The notes below the pieces were generated by a model, which was not told the DNA's origin, searched no databases, and saw only the letters and a program-made list of their open reading frames with translations. The position numbers and the translations under genes were made by a program. Positions 10,301 to 18,135 of a stretch of 64,000 nucleotides of DNA are shown here, one piece after another. Origin of the DNA: Microtetraspora glauca (GTDB lineage: Bacteria; Actinomycetota; Actinomycetes; Streptomycetales; Streptomycetaceae); NCBI GenBank assembly GCA_000721275.1, contig JOFO01000025.1:31843-95842 (forward strand). Reading direction: 5' to 3'. Numbering within the stretch: the first letter of the stretch is position 1; the number at the start of each line of letters is the position of its first letter.

Positions 10301-10562
10301 GCTCGCCGAACGCGCCACGGGCACCCGGCTCGACCTCGACGGCGACACGGTCCGGGTGTGGGCGCCGCCCGGCGCCGTGATCTACCTGTGGAACGGCGCC
10401 GCGACCGCCGCCCACACGTCCGACGGCGAGGACACCACCCTCCCGTTCCCGCCCGCGGCCCCCGCCGACCCCTCGGCCGGCCGCCGCGGCGCGGCCGTCT
10501 TCACGCGCGGCGACCGGATCGGCGGCGGCTGGACGGCGGCGTACGCGGCTCTGCACGGCTGA
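7347..10562 (+). CDS. Large SF2 DEAD/DEAH-type helicase with N-terminal zinc ribbon (Ski2/Lhr-like)
   Basis: 1071 residues from ATG 7347, which has GGGAGAG at 7332-7338; an upstream in-frame start at 7302 lacks this. Four cysteines (C48, C51, C76, C79) form a likely zinc ribbon. Helicase motifs are complete: Walker A APTGAGKT (309-316), motif II DEIH (409-412), motif III SAT, and motif VI QMFGRAGR (616-623). The spacing and long C-terminal part recall Ski2/Hel308/Lhr-type helicases. It should unwind or remodel nucleic acid using ATP. The paired dioxygenase genes start 130 bases downstream on the same strand, so a joint role in nucleic-acid repair or modification is possible but inferred. Confidence 0.88.
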   Translation: MRSDETVGQGTVADLARERWKITLGDGELPARFAEPGWSYEETVARRCPACSGTLHALRRPYESQGRTYRYTALVCPACPAAFTLADLGARRYDELTGTTGRRPSAPAPREAPRQERRPEVKVTVRVRLPGPRPDQGAAWPVDLAVPDATERRALLWCKTADPAWRPADAALAAAEDVRVILPEGAEYADLRAWLEQRDVPYRVSRYWEEGGQVGTVGDTGGRTDLVAAGPDGAAPAVGPWAVAARDAFAAQWDALEELPDAGRDAYVPVGELVPADWAGLLPHPSFNPVQAAAVPAVREDTGHLVVVAPTGAGKTPIGMVAALAAHARGRKAAWLVPQRSLTDELDRELQLWRRHGLRVVRLSGEAAVDTELIRSADVWVATTEKFEAICRAGSLRDALAEVGCLVVDEIHLLGDPTRGAVLEALLARVREDSAGTRIVGLSATVANADEVADWLGARLVRTTWRPTRLTWQLPHLPAVDETDWAGRVAVRTEAAVRIARQVTDDGGSVLVFCGSKRGVRATALALAADRGVPTTGVDADDAEQVERLCTKAGVRLHYRDWPYKREAEQAFRAREAEILVATSTVAAGVNLPARAVVVRDTTLGLDRVEVSMVQQMFGRAGRIGAGEREGWAFLLADPAERAHWQARLAAGYTVRSRLDESLADHLLAEAVQERVATLDDAERWWAGTFAAYQGHDSVEPLHEAARYLTDTGCLRAGDGGERLEPTALGRLTSRFMVDATLADDLATALRTAPVPEDPLAAEQVLAALLSTCLPALEKAPFTDRAKAALRRVLRETERPDGTADFERGTGWETAGDDPWGIGPVKEPAKGARAGADADDDEEQPQAGDLARAVLLLAATRPALFRGRPAYVLGIPVDSMAGILEEAQRYLAWLGAQGPLGTVHPWVAVVAADLALRIRWRALGPGRGAGRLLWMCERMATAPLAPQLVPRLWHAARARGIDAPDWPGTTPPGDCALPPDRYRALLAERATGTRLDLDGDTVRVWAPPGAVIYLWNGAATAAHTSDGEDTTLPFPPAAPADPSAGRRGAAVFTRGDRIGGGWTAAYAALHG

Positions 10563-10692
10563 GGAACGGCCCGGGGGCGCGGCCGGCCTGGGACGGTGTG
10601 ACGCCGGGACCTCCGTTGATCGCCGCCAAGCCCCGTGAGAGCATCGGCATCCGACGTTCCCGTGACGAGCAGTACAGGGCAGGAAGCGCGTG

Positions 10693-11937
10693 ATGTCCGC
10701 AACGAAGCCGCCGGAAGCCCGCGTCGACGAGACGAGGAGCGTCCTGGTGGCTCCCCGGCACCTCCACGACGACGAGCTGCTGCGGGACTTCTTCGGGACC
10801 AAGGCGACTCCGGAGGAGGCCGCTTCCGGCGCGCTCGACCTCGCGGGGAAGACGGTCTACCTGTGCGGCGACGCAGCCGAGATCAGCGGCCTCACATGCC
10901 GACTCGCCGCGGCGGCGCGCGTCTTCGTCGTCCGGCAGCTGACGCACGGGCGGGACGTGGACGGCGCGGGCGCCGGCCCGTGGCCCGTCGTCGACGTCGG
11001 CCGGGTGCCGGTCCGCGTCCACGGCGCCGGCGTCCACTACCGCCGCTTCTTCGAGCCCGACGCCGGTCACTTCGGGCGGATACGGGCCGAACACGCCTTC
11101 CAGTCGCTGACGGAGTCCACCAAACCCGGCGCGGCCCACCGCAGCGGCATCTACCTGACCCCCGTCGACGTACGCGGCGACGAACGGCACTTCAGGCTGC
11201 TCCGCTGCTCCACGAACCTCTCGGGCCCCACGGAGGGCTTCGGCCCGACGGACACCCGCATCGTCGCGGACCTGAACCGCGAGGCGGCGGCCGTCTTCCG
11301 GGACCACGCGCCGCTCAACCACGTCCTGGCGCAGATCTACCACAACACCCGCGCCACGGCGGAGCGCAAGCAGTCCAAGGCGAAGATCGCGGCCCACGCC
11401 GACAAGACGAAGGACATGCCCGCCCACGGCATCATGGCCTTCTGCACCTTCTACGACGGCCTCGACGGGCTCCAGCCGCTGCCGGACGACCCGTTCGACT
11501 ACGGCGTGAAGGGCGTCAGCGGCCTCACCCGGCTCCGCTTCCGCCGCAAGGAGAACCGGACGGACGAGGCCGAAGTCACCGAGCTCCCCGACCGGTTCAC
11601 GGTGACGCTCCACCCCGGCTCGGTCTTCCTCATGCCGCTCTCCACCAACCGCCTGTACACGCACGAGATCCGCCCGTCGGCACTGGACGCCGGGACGATC
11701 CCCACCCGCCTGGGTTACGTGGTGCGCTGCTCCCGCACCGAAGCCGTCCACAAGGACGGCCGCACCTACCTCAAGCGGGCCGGAGGTCTGGTGGAGCTCG
11801 AACCGCCCACCCCGGCCGGCATGGACGAGCTGCGCAGGCTGTACGCCGAGGAGAACAGCACGGCGTCGTACGTCGACTACGGCGACGGCTTCCTCTTCAG
11901 CATGAACACGGGGGACTACCGTGCCCCTCGACCGTAG
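10693..11937 (+). CDS. AlkB-like 2-oxoglutarate/Fe(II)-dependent dioxygenase, first of a tandem pair
   Basis: 414 residues from ATG 10693 (a GTG directly before it is also possible); CAGGAAG at 10680-10686 is the ribosome site. The N-terminal 180 residues form a domain I do not recognise. The C-terminal part has the iron-ligand triad of the AlkB class: HAD (H235, D237) and distal H324 (YTHEIRP), followed by R339-x5-R345 (RLGYVVR), matching the Arg pair that binds 2-oxoglutarate in AlkB. The reaction would be oxidative hydroxylation or demethylation. The substrate is unknown. The 3' end overlaps the second dioxygenase gene by 17 bases, so the two are probably coupled in translation. Confidence 0.75.
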   Translation: MSATKPPEARVDETRSVLVAPRHLHDDELLRDFFGTKATPEEAASGALDLAGKTVYLCGDAAEISGLTCRLAAAARVFVVRQLTHGRDVDGAGAGPWPVVDVGRVPVRVHGAGVHYRRFFEPDAGHFGRIRAEHAFQSLTESTKPGAAHRSGIYLTPVDVRGDERHFRLLRCSTNLSGPTEGFGPTDTRIVADLNREAAAVFRDHAPLNHVLAQIYHNTRATAERKQSKAKIAAHADKTKDMPAHGIMAFCTFYDGLDGLQPLPDDPFDYGVKGVSGLTRLRFRRKENRTDEAEVTELPDRFTVTLHPGSVFLMPLSTNRLYTHEIRPSALDAGTIPTRLGYVVRCSRTEAVHKDGRTYLKRAGGLVELEPPTPAGMDELRRLYAEENSTASYVDYGDGFLFSMNTGDYRAPRP

Positions 11938-12706
11938 GGCCTGGGACGAGCTCGTCGTCTCGTGCACGCTGCCGGCCGCCGGTGACCCCTTCGCGGAGCT
12001 GTCGGCGGCGACGCGCCTGGAGAGCGTCGGGAAGGGCCGGACCGGCGCGGTGCTGTGCGACGTCGACGCCTCCGGCGGCGTACCCCTCGTTCGCACGACC
12101 ACGCGCTACGCCGAACCGGCGCAGCGCTTCCGCCCGGTGCACACGCGCCTGGCCCGGGACGTCCAGCGCCACGCGGGCCTTCCCGTCGGCTTCGACAACG
12201 CGCTCGTGGAGTGCTACACGAACGCCTACAAGAAGATGGGCAGCCACTCCGACCAGGCCCTCGACCTGCGCGACGACGGGTACATCGCCGTCTACTCGTG
12301 CTACGAGCACCCCGAAGCGGCGCCCCAGCGGAAGCTCGTCTTCACCGTGAAGGACGGCCAGGAAAAGGGCGAGGAGGACCCCTACGAGATCCCCCTGCCC
12401 CACCACAGCGTCGTCGCGTTCTCCGTCGCCGCGAACCGCCGGCTCAAGCACCGCATCGTCTGGGACGCCCCCGGCCACGAGCCGGACAACCGGTGGCTGG
12501 GCGTCACCTTCCGCACCTCCAAGACCCGGATCCGCTTCAGCGACGGCCACGCCCACCTCCCGGACGGCACCCGCCTCACCCTGGCCGACGAGGACCAGAG
12601 CCGCGCGTTCTACCGCCTGCGGCGCCGCGAGAACGACGACCCCGACTTCACCTACCCGCCCCTCACCTACACCCTCAGCCCCAGCGACCTGCTGCCCCCG
12701 ACCTGA
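11921..12706 (+). CDS. AlkB-like 2-oxoglutarate/Fe(II)-dependent dioxygenase, second of the pair
   Basis: 261 residues from GTG 11921, inside the end of the previous gene, with GGGGGA at 11910-11915. The core is compact and AlkB-like: NALVECYTNAYKKMGSHSD (H109, D111), a strand-rich jelly-roll core, distal H177 (LKHRI), then R191 and R198 (RWLGVTFR). The Arg spacing is one residue longer than in the partner and in AlkB. It aligns by motif order with the C-terminal half of the upstream protein but is clearly diverged. It may act on the same substrate or as an obligate partner. It converges on a GNAT gene 30 bases away. Confidence 0.75.
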   Translation: MPLDRRAWDELVVSCTLPAAGDPFAELSAATRLESVGKGRTGAVLCDVDASGGVPLVRTTTRYAEPAQRFRPVHTRLARDVQRHAGLPVGFDNALVECYTNAYKKMGSHSDQALDLRDDGYIAVYSCYEHPEAAPQRKLVFTVKDGQEKGEEDPYEIPLPHHSVVAFSVAANRRLKHRIVWDAPGHEPDNRWLGVTFRTSKTRIRFSDGHAHLPDGTRLTLADEDQSRAFYRLRRRENDDPDFTYPPLTYTLSPSDLLPPT

Positions 12707-12736
12707 GCACTCCGGCGTCGGCCGGGCGATGATCGC

Positions 12737-13261
12737 CTAGGGTTCCCGGTCCCTCGACAGCCGGGCGGACGGCTGCCCCACCGGGCGGATCATCCGCATC
12801 AGGGCCGGATCGCGGGTGAAGCCCAACTCCGCGTACAGCGGTGCCGCTTCGTCGCTCGCATGCAGTTCGAAAAGGGTGACCCCGTCCATCTGCAGGTGCC
12901 CCAGCAGCGAGGACACGACCGCTCTGGCGTAGCCCCGGCGCCGGTGGGCGGGTTCGGTGGCCACGGCGTGGATGCGGGCGGCCAGGCCCCTGGGATAGCC
13001 GGGGCCCGGTAGTACCCGATGGACCAGTGCGAGAGCGCAGGCGGCAAGCCCGCCGTCGGGTGCGTCGACCACGTACGCGCGGGCGTCGCCCTCGGGCCGC
13101 AGTCGCTGGGCGAGCTGCTCGCGGGTCACAGCGAGCCATGCGTGCCCGAGCGGTTCGGACAGGACGTACGCGGACCGCAGCCGGGCGATCTCGCCGGCGT
13201 CGGCCGGGACGGCGGGCCGTACCGGAGGGGAGGCCGGGGGCGGTTCGGGACGGTCGGGCAT
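12737..13261 (-). CDS. GNAT-family N-acetyltransferase
   Basis: 174 residues. After a Pro-rich start the fold is typical of GNAT: motif A VATEPAHRRRGYARAVVSSLLGHL (the R-x-x-G-x-A acetyl-CoA pyrophosphate loop reads RRRGYA), then LHASDEAAPLYAELGF with the Tyr that often serves as the general acid. It transfers acetyl from acetyl-CoA to an unknown amine. It is divergent from the VOC gene at 13411, and cotranscription with the AlkB pair is excluded by orientation. Confidence 0.88.
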   Translation of the reverse strand: MPDRPEPPPASPPVRPAVPADAGEIARLRSAYVLSEPLGHAWLAVTREQLAQRLRPEGDARAYVVDAPDGGLAACALALVHRVLPGPGYPRGLAARIHAVATEPAHRRRGYARAVVSSLLGHLQMDGVTLFELHASDEAAPLYAELGFTRDPALMRMIRPVGQPSARLSRDREP

Positions 13262-13410
13262 GTGCGGGGCGTCTCCGTGATCGGGTGTGCGGGGTCGTTC
13301 GGCCGGACGACGGCCGCGGCGTGTTCGCGGGTGTCGTGCGCGGGTCGTCGGGCGGGCGCTCGGTATACCGGGGGGCGCGGCGCACCGTGCGGCGCGGGAG
13401 GAGCAGGATC

Positions 13411-13851
13411 ATGGCGCTTCAGCGTATGGACAACGTGGGCATCGTCGTCGAGGACCTGGACGCCGCCGTCGCGTTCTTCACCGAGCTGGGCATGGAGGTC
13501 GAAGGCCGGATGCCGATCGAGGGCCTGTTCGCGGACCGGACGGTCGGGCTCGACGGCGTCCGCAGCGAGATCGCGATGATGCGGACCCCGGACGGCCACG
13601 GTCGGCTGGAACTCGCGCAGTACCACGCCCCCGCCGCGATCCGCGCGGGGTCGGACGCCCCGCCGCCGAACACGGTGGGTCTGCACCGGGTCATGTTCGC
13701 GGTCGACGACCTCGACGACACCCTCGCCCGGCTGCGCCCCCACGGCGCCGAACTGCTCGGCCAGGTGGCCACCTACGAGGACGTCTACCGGCTCTGCTAC
13801 CTCCGCGGTCCGTCGGGCATCATCGTCGCCCTTGCGGAGCGCATCGGCTGA
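13411..13851 (+). CDS. VOC-family (glyoxalase/bleomycin-resistance fold) protein
   Basis: 146 residues from ATG 13411 with GGGAGGAG at 13396-13403. Two beta-alpha-beta-beta-beta modules are visible: NVGIVVEDLDAAVAFFTELGMEV near the start and HRVMFAVDDLDDTLARLRPHGAELLG in the second half, ending GIIVALAERIG. Candidate metal ligands of the fold are present as Glu/His positions (E82 region ELAQYHAP, H-R-V-M-F, VALAE), but the metal cannot be decided. It could be a dioxygenase-like enzyme, isomerase or drug-binding protein. Confidence 0.85.
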   Translation: MALQRMDNVGIVVEDLDAAVAFFTELGMEVEGRMPIEGLFADRTVGLDGVRSEIAMMRTPDGHGRLELAQYHAPAAIRAGSDAPPPNTVGLHRVMFAVDDLDDTLARLRPHGAELLGQVATYEDVYRLCYLRGPSGIIVALAERIG

Positions 13852-13900
13852 CCGCCGGCCATGCCCCCGGGCGCCGCCGTCGCATAATCCGGTGGACGTG

Positions 13901-13936
13901 CCTAGGGGGCGTAGGTCTAGCCTAGGGGTCCTAGGG
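13901..13936. promoter_or_regulatory. Probable TetR operator: repeated CCTAGG palindromes
   Basis: CCTAGG occurs at 13901-13906, 13921-13926 and 13930-13935, and TAGG-TCTAG-CCTA forms an inverted repeat at 13912-13924. The cluster lies 27-62 bases before the TetR start. Autoregulation of the tetR/hydrolase operon is the simplest reading. Confidence 0.55.
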
Positions 13937-13962
13937 TTCCAGGGAAGGGGTGAGGGCGGGCG

Positions 13963-14559
13963 ATGGTACGGGCCGGGCTGACGGCGGAGCGGGTGACCGC
14001 CGCGGGCGCCGAACTGGCGGACGAGGTCGGTTTCGAGCGGGTCACCATGGCGCAGGTGGCGCGGCGGCTGGGCGTGAAGGACGCGAGCCTCTACTCGCAC
14101 GTGCGGAACCTGGACGACCTCCGCGGCCGGATCGCGCTCGCGGCGGCCGACGAGAAGACGATCCGCATCGCGGAGGCGATGGCCGGGCGGTCCGGCAAGG
14201 ACGCGCTGGTGGCGTTCGCCGACGCGTGGCGTGCGTACGCCCACGCGCACCCGGGGCGTTACGCGGCGACGCAGACCCCGGTCGACATCGACCCCGCGCT
14301 CGCCGCCGACGCGCCCGGACCGCGCCGCGCGGTCGAGCTGACGTACGGGATGCTGCGCGGCTACCGGCTCACCGAGCCCGATCTGACCGACGCGGTCCGG
14401 CTGCTGCGCAGCACGTTCCACGGGTTCGTCGCCCTGGAGGCGGCGGGCGGTTTCGCGCACGCGCGCACCCCGCAGCGGTCCTGGGAGCGGACCCTCGACG
14501 CCCTGCACACCCTCCTGGAGCACTGGCCCACCACCACCGGAGAAGGAGCATCCGCATGA
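13963..14559 (+). CDS. TetR/AcrR-family transcriptional regulator
   Basis: 198 residues from ATG 13963. The N-terminal helix-turn-helix is clear at about residues 27-53 (VTMAQVARRLGVKDASLYSHVRNLDDL). The C-terminal ligand domain has the WHG-type pattern of TetR regulators (TYGMLRGYRL...STFHGFVALEAAGGF). It overlaps the following hydrolase gene by ATGA (14556-14559), so both are one operon. A repeated CCTAGG site upstream probably binds it. The ligand is likely related to the substrate of the hydrolase. Confidence 0.92.
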   Translation: MVRAGLTAERVTAAGAELADEVGFERVTMAQVARRLGVKDASLYSHVRNLDDLRGRIALAAADEKTIRIAEAMAGRSGKDALVAFADAWRAYAHAHPGRYAATQTPVDIDPALAADAPGPRRAVELTYGMLRGYRLTEPDLTDAVRLLRSTFHGFVALEAAGGFAHARTPQRSWERTLDALHTLLEHWPTTTGEGASA

Positions 14560-15404
14560 CCACCGAACCGACCACCGCGCACCTGCGCGTCCCCGGAGCG
14601 ACCCTGCGTCACGAAGTACGCGGCCAGGGCCCGCTCCTGCTCCTGATCCCCGGCGGGACCGGAGGCGCGGCCGGCGTCGCGGGGATCGCCGACGTCCTCG
14701 CCGCCGAGTACACCGTCGCCTCCTACGACCCGCGCGGCATGGCGGGCAGCACCCTGGACGACCCCGACGCCCCGCAGCGGGTGTCCGAACACGCCGACGA
14801 CGCCCTGCGCCTGCTGGACGAGCTGTCGCCCACCGCGCCCGCCCGGGTCTTCGGCGCCAGCTCGGGAGCGATCACCGCGCTCCACCTCCTCACCGCCCAC
14901 CCCGACCGGGTCGAACGCGTCGTGGCGCACGAACCGCCGGTGCCGGAGGTCCTGCCGGACGCCGCCGTGCACCGCGCCCTCCTCGCGCGCGTGCAGACGA
15001 CGCTCCGTACCCGGGGGCTCGGGCCGGCGATGGGCGAATTCGCCGCGGGGCTGCGGGCGGACGGCGCGGCCCCCGCGCCCGCCGCGCCGGAGACCGCCGC
15101 CGAACTGCCCCCGCAGGCGGCCGCACGCCGCGAGCAGACACTTGGCGACCTCCCGTACTTCCTCGGCCGCGTCGTGCCCAGCTTCATGGCCTACGCCCCG
15201 GACCTCGTCCGCCTGCGCGCGCACGCGGCCCGCCTCGTCCTCGCGGGCGGCCACGACTCGCGCGGCGAACTGCCGTACCGTACGGCGGCGTTCCTGGCCG
15301 ACGCCCTCGGCGCGGACTTCCGGCACTTTTCCGGCGGCCACATCTGCCTCACCACCCACCCCGCCGACTTCGCCGAGCACCTGCGCAAGGCCCTGGCCGC
15401 CTGA
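14556..15404 (+). CDS. Alpha/beta-fold hydrolase
   Basis: 282 residues from ATG 14556, with AGAAGGAG at 14541-14548. Features of the fold: oxyanion-loop strand LLLIPGGTGGAAG, a second strand SYDPRGMAGS, nucleophile elbow GASSGA (Ser in G-x-S-x-G), and the late catalytic His in GGHICLTTHP. This protein is coupled in translation to the TetR gene. The substrate is unknown; esterase, lactonase or epoxide-type chemistry are possible, but the Ser nucleophile favours an esterase or C-C hydrolase. Confidence 0.88.
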   Translation: MTTEPTTAHLRVPGATLRHEVRGQGPLLLLIPGGTGGAAGVAGIADVLAAEYTVASYDPRGMAGSTLDDPDAPQRVSEHADDALRLLDELSPTAPARVFGASSGAITALHLLTAHPDRVERVVAHEPPVPEVLPDAAVHRALLARVQTTLRTRGLGPAMGEFAAGLRADGAAPAPAAPETAAELPPQAAARREQTLGDLPYFLGRVVPSFMAYAPDLVRLRAHAARLVLAGGHDSRGELPYRTAAFLADALGADFRHFSGGHICLTTHPADFAEHLRKALAA

Positions 15405-15448
15405 CCCCGGCCCCCTGCCCGCCGCACGCGTCCCGTGCGCGCCGGCGT

Positions 15449-16699
15449 TCACGAACCGGGGAGCGGCCGGGAGGCGGACGAGCGCGCGACGTACGCCAGT
15501 CCGTCGTACTCCTCCGCCAGGGAGGCGGGGAGGAGGTGGAGCCGGTACGTCCAGCGCGGCACCACGGCGCCGAAGCTGCGCGTCCCGTGCCGCTCGCCGA
15601 GCCATGCGCGGACGGCCGGCGGCGCGGCGACCGCGCCGCGCAGGTCCAGGAGGTGGTCGCCCGGGTGGGCGGCGGCCAGCCGGGCCTCGACGGTGCCGGC
15701 GCGGGGCGGCCCGACCGGATGGGTGGCGACGGGCGTCGGCCGGGGACGGGACCACGGGCCGGGCCGCATCCGCCGGGCCCGGAAGGCGCCGCTGCCGAAC
15801 AGCAGCCCGAGCGCGTAGTAGGCGTCGCCGTACCGTGCGCGCAGGTGGTGGCCCAGCGTCGGCACCGCGCCCGCGTGACGGCCCTTGGTGACGTGCCCGT
15901 TGTGCGCCCAGAGGGCGACCTTGGCCTCAGGGTCTTCGAGGATCGCCCCGACCGCGTCCGCCATGGCGCGGTCGCGCGCGGCGAAGACGGTCCGTTCGGG
16001 GTCCTCGTGGTGCCCGGGACGCGTCACCAGATCGGCGGCCCGCACCAGGATCTCGGCGTGCCGCAGCGCGTCGGCAGAGCCTGTGGCCTCGCGACCGTGG
16101 CGGCGGACGTACGCCAGCACGTCCTCGGCGTCGCGCACCAGCCGCTGCCGCGGGTCGGGCCGCGACCCCGGATGAGCCGTGGCGAGCACGCGCAGCGGAG
16201 CGAGCAGGCCGGCCGCGCGATCGGGCGCCGTCCGGCGGAGGAAGGACGCGAGGACGTCGAGAGAGCCGCCGCACCGCTGCGGATCGATACCGGCGAACCG
16301 CACCTTCCGGTCGTCGCGCCGCCCTTGGTTGTAGGCGCGCATCCACTCGATCATGTCGAGCACCTCATGCGTCCGCCAGGTCCAGAACCCCAGCCCGTCG
16401 AGCGCCCGCACGGCATCCCCGGCACCGTGGCGGACGTACGCGTCGACCGCCGGACCGGCCGAGGCGCTGGCCTCCATCGCCAGCACCGAGAACCCCAGCT
16501 CCGTCACCAGGAACTCCAGCAGCCGGTGCTTGAGCCGGAAGAACTCCCGCGTCCCGTGCGTCGCCTCCCCCAGCCCCACGACCCGCACCCCGTCGAGAAC
16601 CCCCTTCAGCGGCTGCAGATCGGCCGCGGATCCGCCCGCGGTGACGCGGTCCAGCGGCAATGCGCTCCGCCCCAGCCAGGCCGTCACCTCGTCGGACAT
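15449..16699 (-). CDS. Erythromycin esterase (EreA/EreB)-family hydrolase
   Basis: 416 residues, the usual family size. Diagnostic segments: VVGLGEATHGTREFFRLKHRLLEFL (active-site E and H), AMEASASAGPAVDAYV, DRKVRFAGIDPQ, and ALWAHNGHVTKG. Family members hydrolyse the macrolide lactone in resistant bacteria, but many Streptomyces homologues have unknown natural substrates (family knowledge). The protein is probably cytosolic. It is divergent from the Tat lipoprotein gene at 16843. Macrolide resistance is possible but not shown. Confidence 0.9.
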   Translation of the reverse strand: MSDEVTAWLGRSALPLDRVTAGGSAADLQPLKGVLDGVRVVGLGEATHGTREFFRLKHRLLEFLVTELGFSVLAMEASASAGPAVDAYVRHGAGDAVRALDGLGFWTWRTHEVLDMIEWMRAYNQGRRDDRKVRFAGIDPQRCGGSLDVLASFLRRTAPDRAAGLLAPLRVLATAHPGSRPDPRQRLVRDAEDVLAYVRRHGREATGSADALRHAEILVRAADLVTRPGHHEDPERTVFAARDRAMADAVGAILEDPEAKVALWAHNGHVTKGRHAGAVPTLGHHLRARYGDAYYALGLLFGSGAFRARRMRPGPWSRPRPTPVATHPVGPPRAGTVEARLAAAHPGDHLLDLRGAVAAPPAVRAWLGERHGTRSFGAVVPRWTYRLHLLPASLAEEYDGLAYVARSSASRPLPGS

Positions 16700-16842
16700 A
16701 CGGTCCCACCCTTCCTCTCCCTGGTGTTGAGCGTCCGGCCGAGCCCTTGGTTCCCTCGACCTCCCTGAAGCGTGCGAAATGTTCGGTCTGTTCGGGTGTG
16801 TCTGGGCCCGGGGAGCTGTCCGGAGCGTTTAAGTGAGGAGCC

Positions 16843-18129
16843 ATGGGTTCCTGGGAGAGCGGTCGCGGTGCGGTGAGCCGGCGCGCGTTCGCGGCGGCGG
16901 TGGTGGGTGGTGCGGTGGTGGCGCTCGGCGGGTGCGCGTCGGGAGGCGCGGGTGCGGCGGGGGAGAGCGGCGTGGGCCAGGAGGAAGCGGTCGAGCGGGC
17001 GTACACGTTCCTCGACCGGCGCGTCGACGAAGCGGCGGGCGGGACCCGGCAGGGGCTGCCCCGCAGCTACACCGGCGGGTGGATGGAGACGCACCACTCG
17101 ACCATCGCCTTCACCTACGACGTGGCGCTCGTCGTCATCGCCTACTGCGCCCGCGGCACCGCATCCGACCTGAAGCGGGCCCGGGCCCTGGCGGGGACGC
17201 TGCTGGCGCTCCAGGCCGGAGACGCCGCCGGCGACGGGCGGGTGCGCCAGTCGTACACCTCCGGGAAGGTGACCGCGGCGGACGGACTGCCGGCGGTCGC
17301 CGCCGCCGACGCGTTCACCGGCGCGCAGGCATGGACCGGGCTCGCCCTGCTCCACGTCCACCGCGCGACGGGCGGCGCCGCGTACCGCGACGGCGCGCTG
17401 CGGCTCGGCGCGTGGATCCAGGACCACACCGCGTCCACCGCCGGCGTCGCCGGCCACACCGGCGGCACCCCCGCCTCCGGCACGCCGCTCACCTGGAAGT
17501 CCACCGAGCACAACACCGACGTCGCCGCCCTCTTCCGCGGCCTCGCCGACGTCACCGGCGACCGCACGTGGGCCGACCGGGCAGCGGTCGCGACCGGCTT
17601 CCTCGACGCGCTGTGGAACCCGGACGGCCCCCACTTCTGGACCGGGACCGGCACGGACGGCACCACCGTCAACCGCTCGCCCGTCCCGGAGGACCCCCAG
17701 AGCTGGTCCTACCTGGCCACCGGGAACGCCCGGCACGCCGGATCGCTCGACTGGACCCTGCGCCGCCTGGCCGCCGAGGACGGCGGATTTCGCGGAGTGT
17801 CGGTCAGCGACGCCGACACCTCCAAGGTGTGGTTCGAGGGCACCGCCCACATGGCCGCCGCCCTCCGCCACCGCGCCGGCGCCGACCGCGCGGACGACGC
17901 CGACGGCGCGGACCGGGACCGTGACCGGGAGCAGGCCGACCAGCTGCTCGCCACCCTCCGCGCCGCCCAGGCCCGCGCACCCCACGCCGACGGGTACGGC
18001 ATCGTCGCCGCGTCCTCCGACGGGCTGCGCACCGGCGACGGCGACACCCTGTACGCCAGCCTGCACACCGGTACGACGGCCTGGTTCGCGCTCGCCGCAC
18101 AGGGCGCCAACCCGTTCGTGCTCTCCTGA
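16843..18129 (+). CDS. Tat-exported lipoprotein, probable (alpha/alpha)6 glycosidase-like
   Basis: 428 residues from ATG 16843. The N-terminus has a twin-arginine motif SRRAF at about 12-16, a hydrophobic stretch and a lipobox ALGGC, so it should be lipid-anchored outside the membrane. The mature part is helical with repeated W/H/D-rich turns (SYTGGWMETHHSTIAFTYD, TSKVWFEGTAHMAAAL), as in six-hairpin glycosidases, though I cannot name a family. It converges on the PIG-L/ATP-grasp/PHP/GT2 cassette with only 6 bases between stops. A role in the same glycan pathway is inferred from that. Confidence 0.65.
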   Translation: MGSWESGRGAVSRRAFAAAVVGGAVVALGGCASGGAGAAGESGVGQEEAVERAYTFLDRRVDEAAGGTRQGLPRSYTGGWMETHHSTIAFTYDVALVVIAYCARGTASDLKRARALAGTLLALQAGDAAGDGRVRQSYTSGKVTAADGLPAVAAADAFTGAQAWTGLALLHVHRATGGAAYRDGALRLGAWIQDHTASTAGVAGHTGGTPASGTPLTWKSTEHNTDVAALFRGLADVTGDRTWADRAAVATGFLDALWNPDGPHFWTGTGTDGTTVNRSPVPEDPQSWSYLATGNARHAGSLDWTLRRLAAEDGGFRGVSVSDADTSKVWFEGTAHMAAALRHRAGADRADDADGADRDRDREQADQLLATLRAAQARAPHADGYGIVAASSDGLRTGDGDTLYASLHTGTTAWFALAAQGANPFVLS

Positions 18130-18135
18130 CCCCGG

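Noticed and set aside
7059-10802. A 1247-codon open frame on the minus strand opposite the helicase gene
   Set aside because: Its protein is Gly/Arg/Val-rich low-complexity sequence produced by the codon bias of the plus-strand helicase, which has full SF2 motifs.
12675-13412. A 245-codon minus-strand frame overlapping the GNAT gene
   Set aside because: The overlapping frame 12737-13261 encodes clear GNAT motifs; the longer frame is Arg/Pro-rich and has no recognisable fold.
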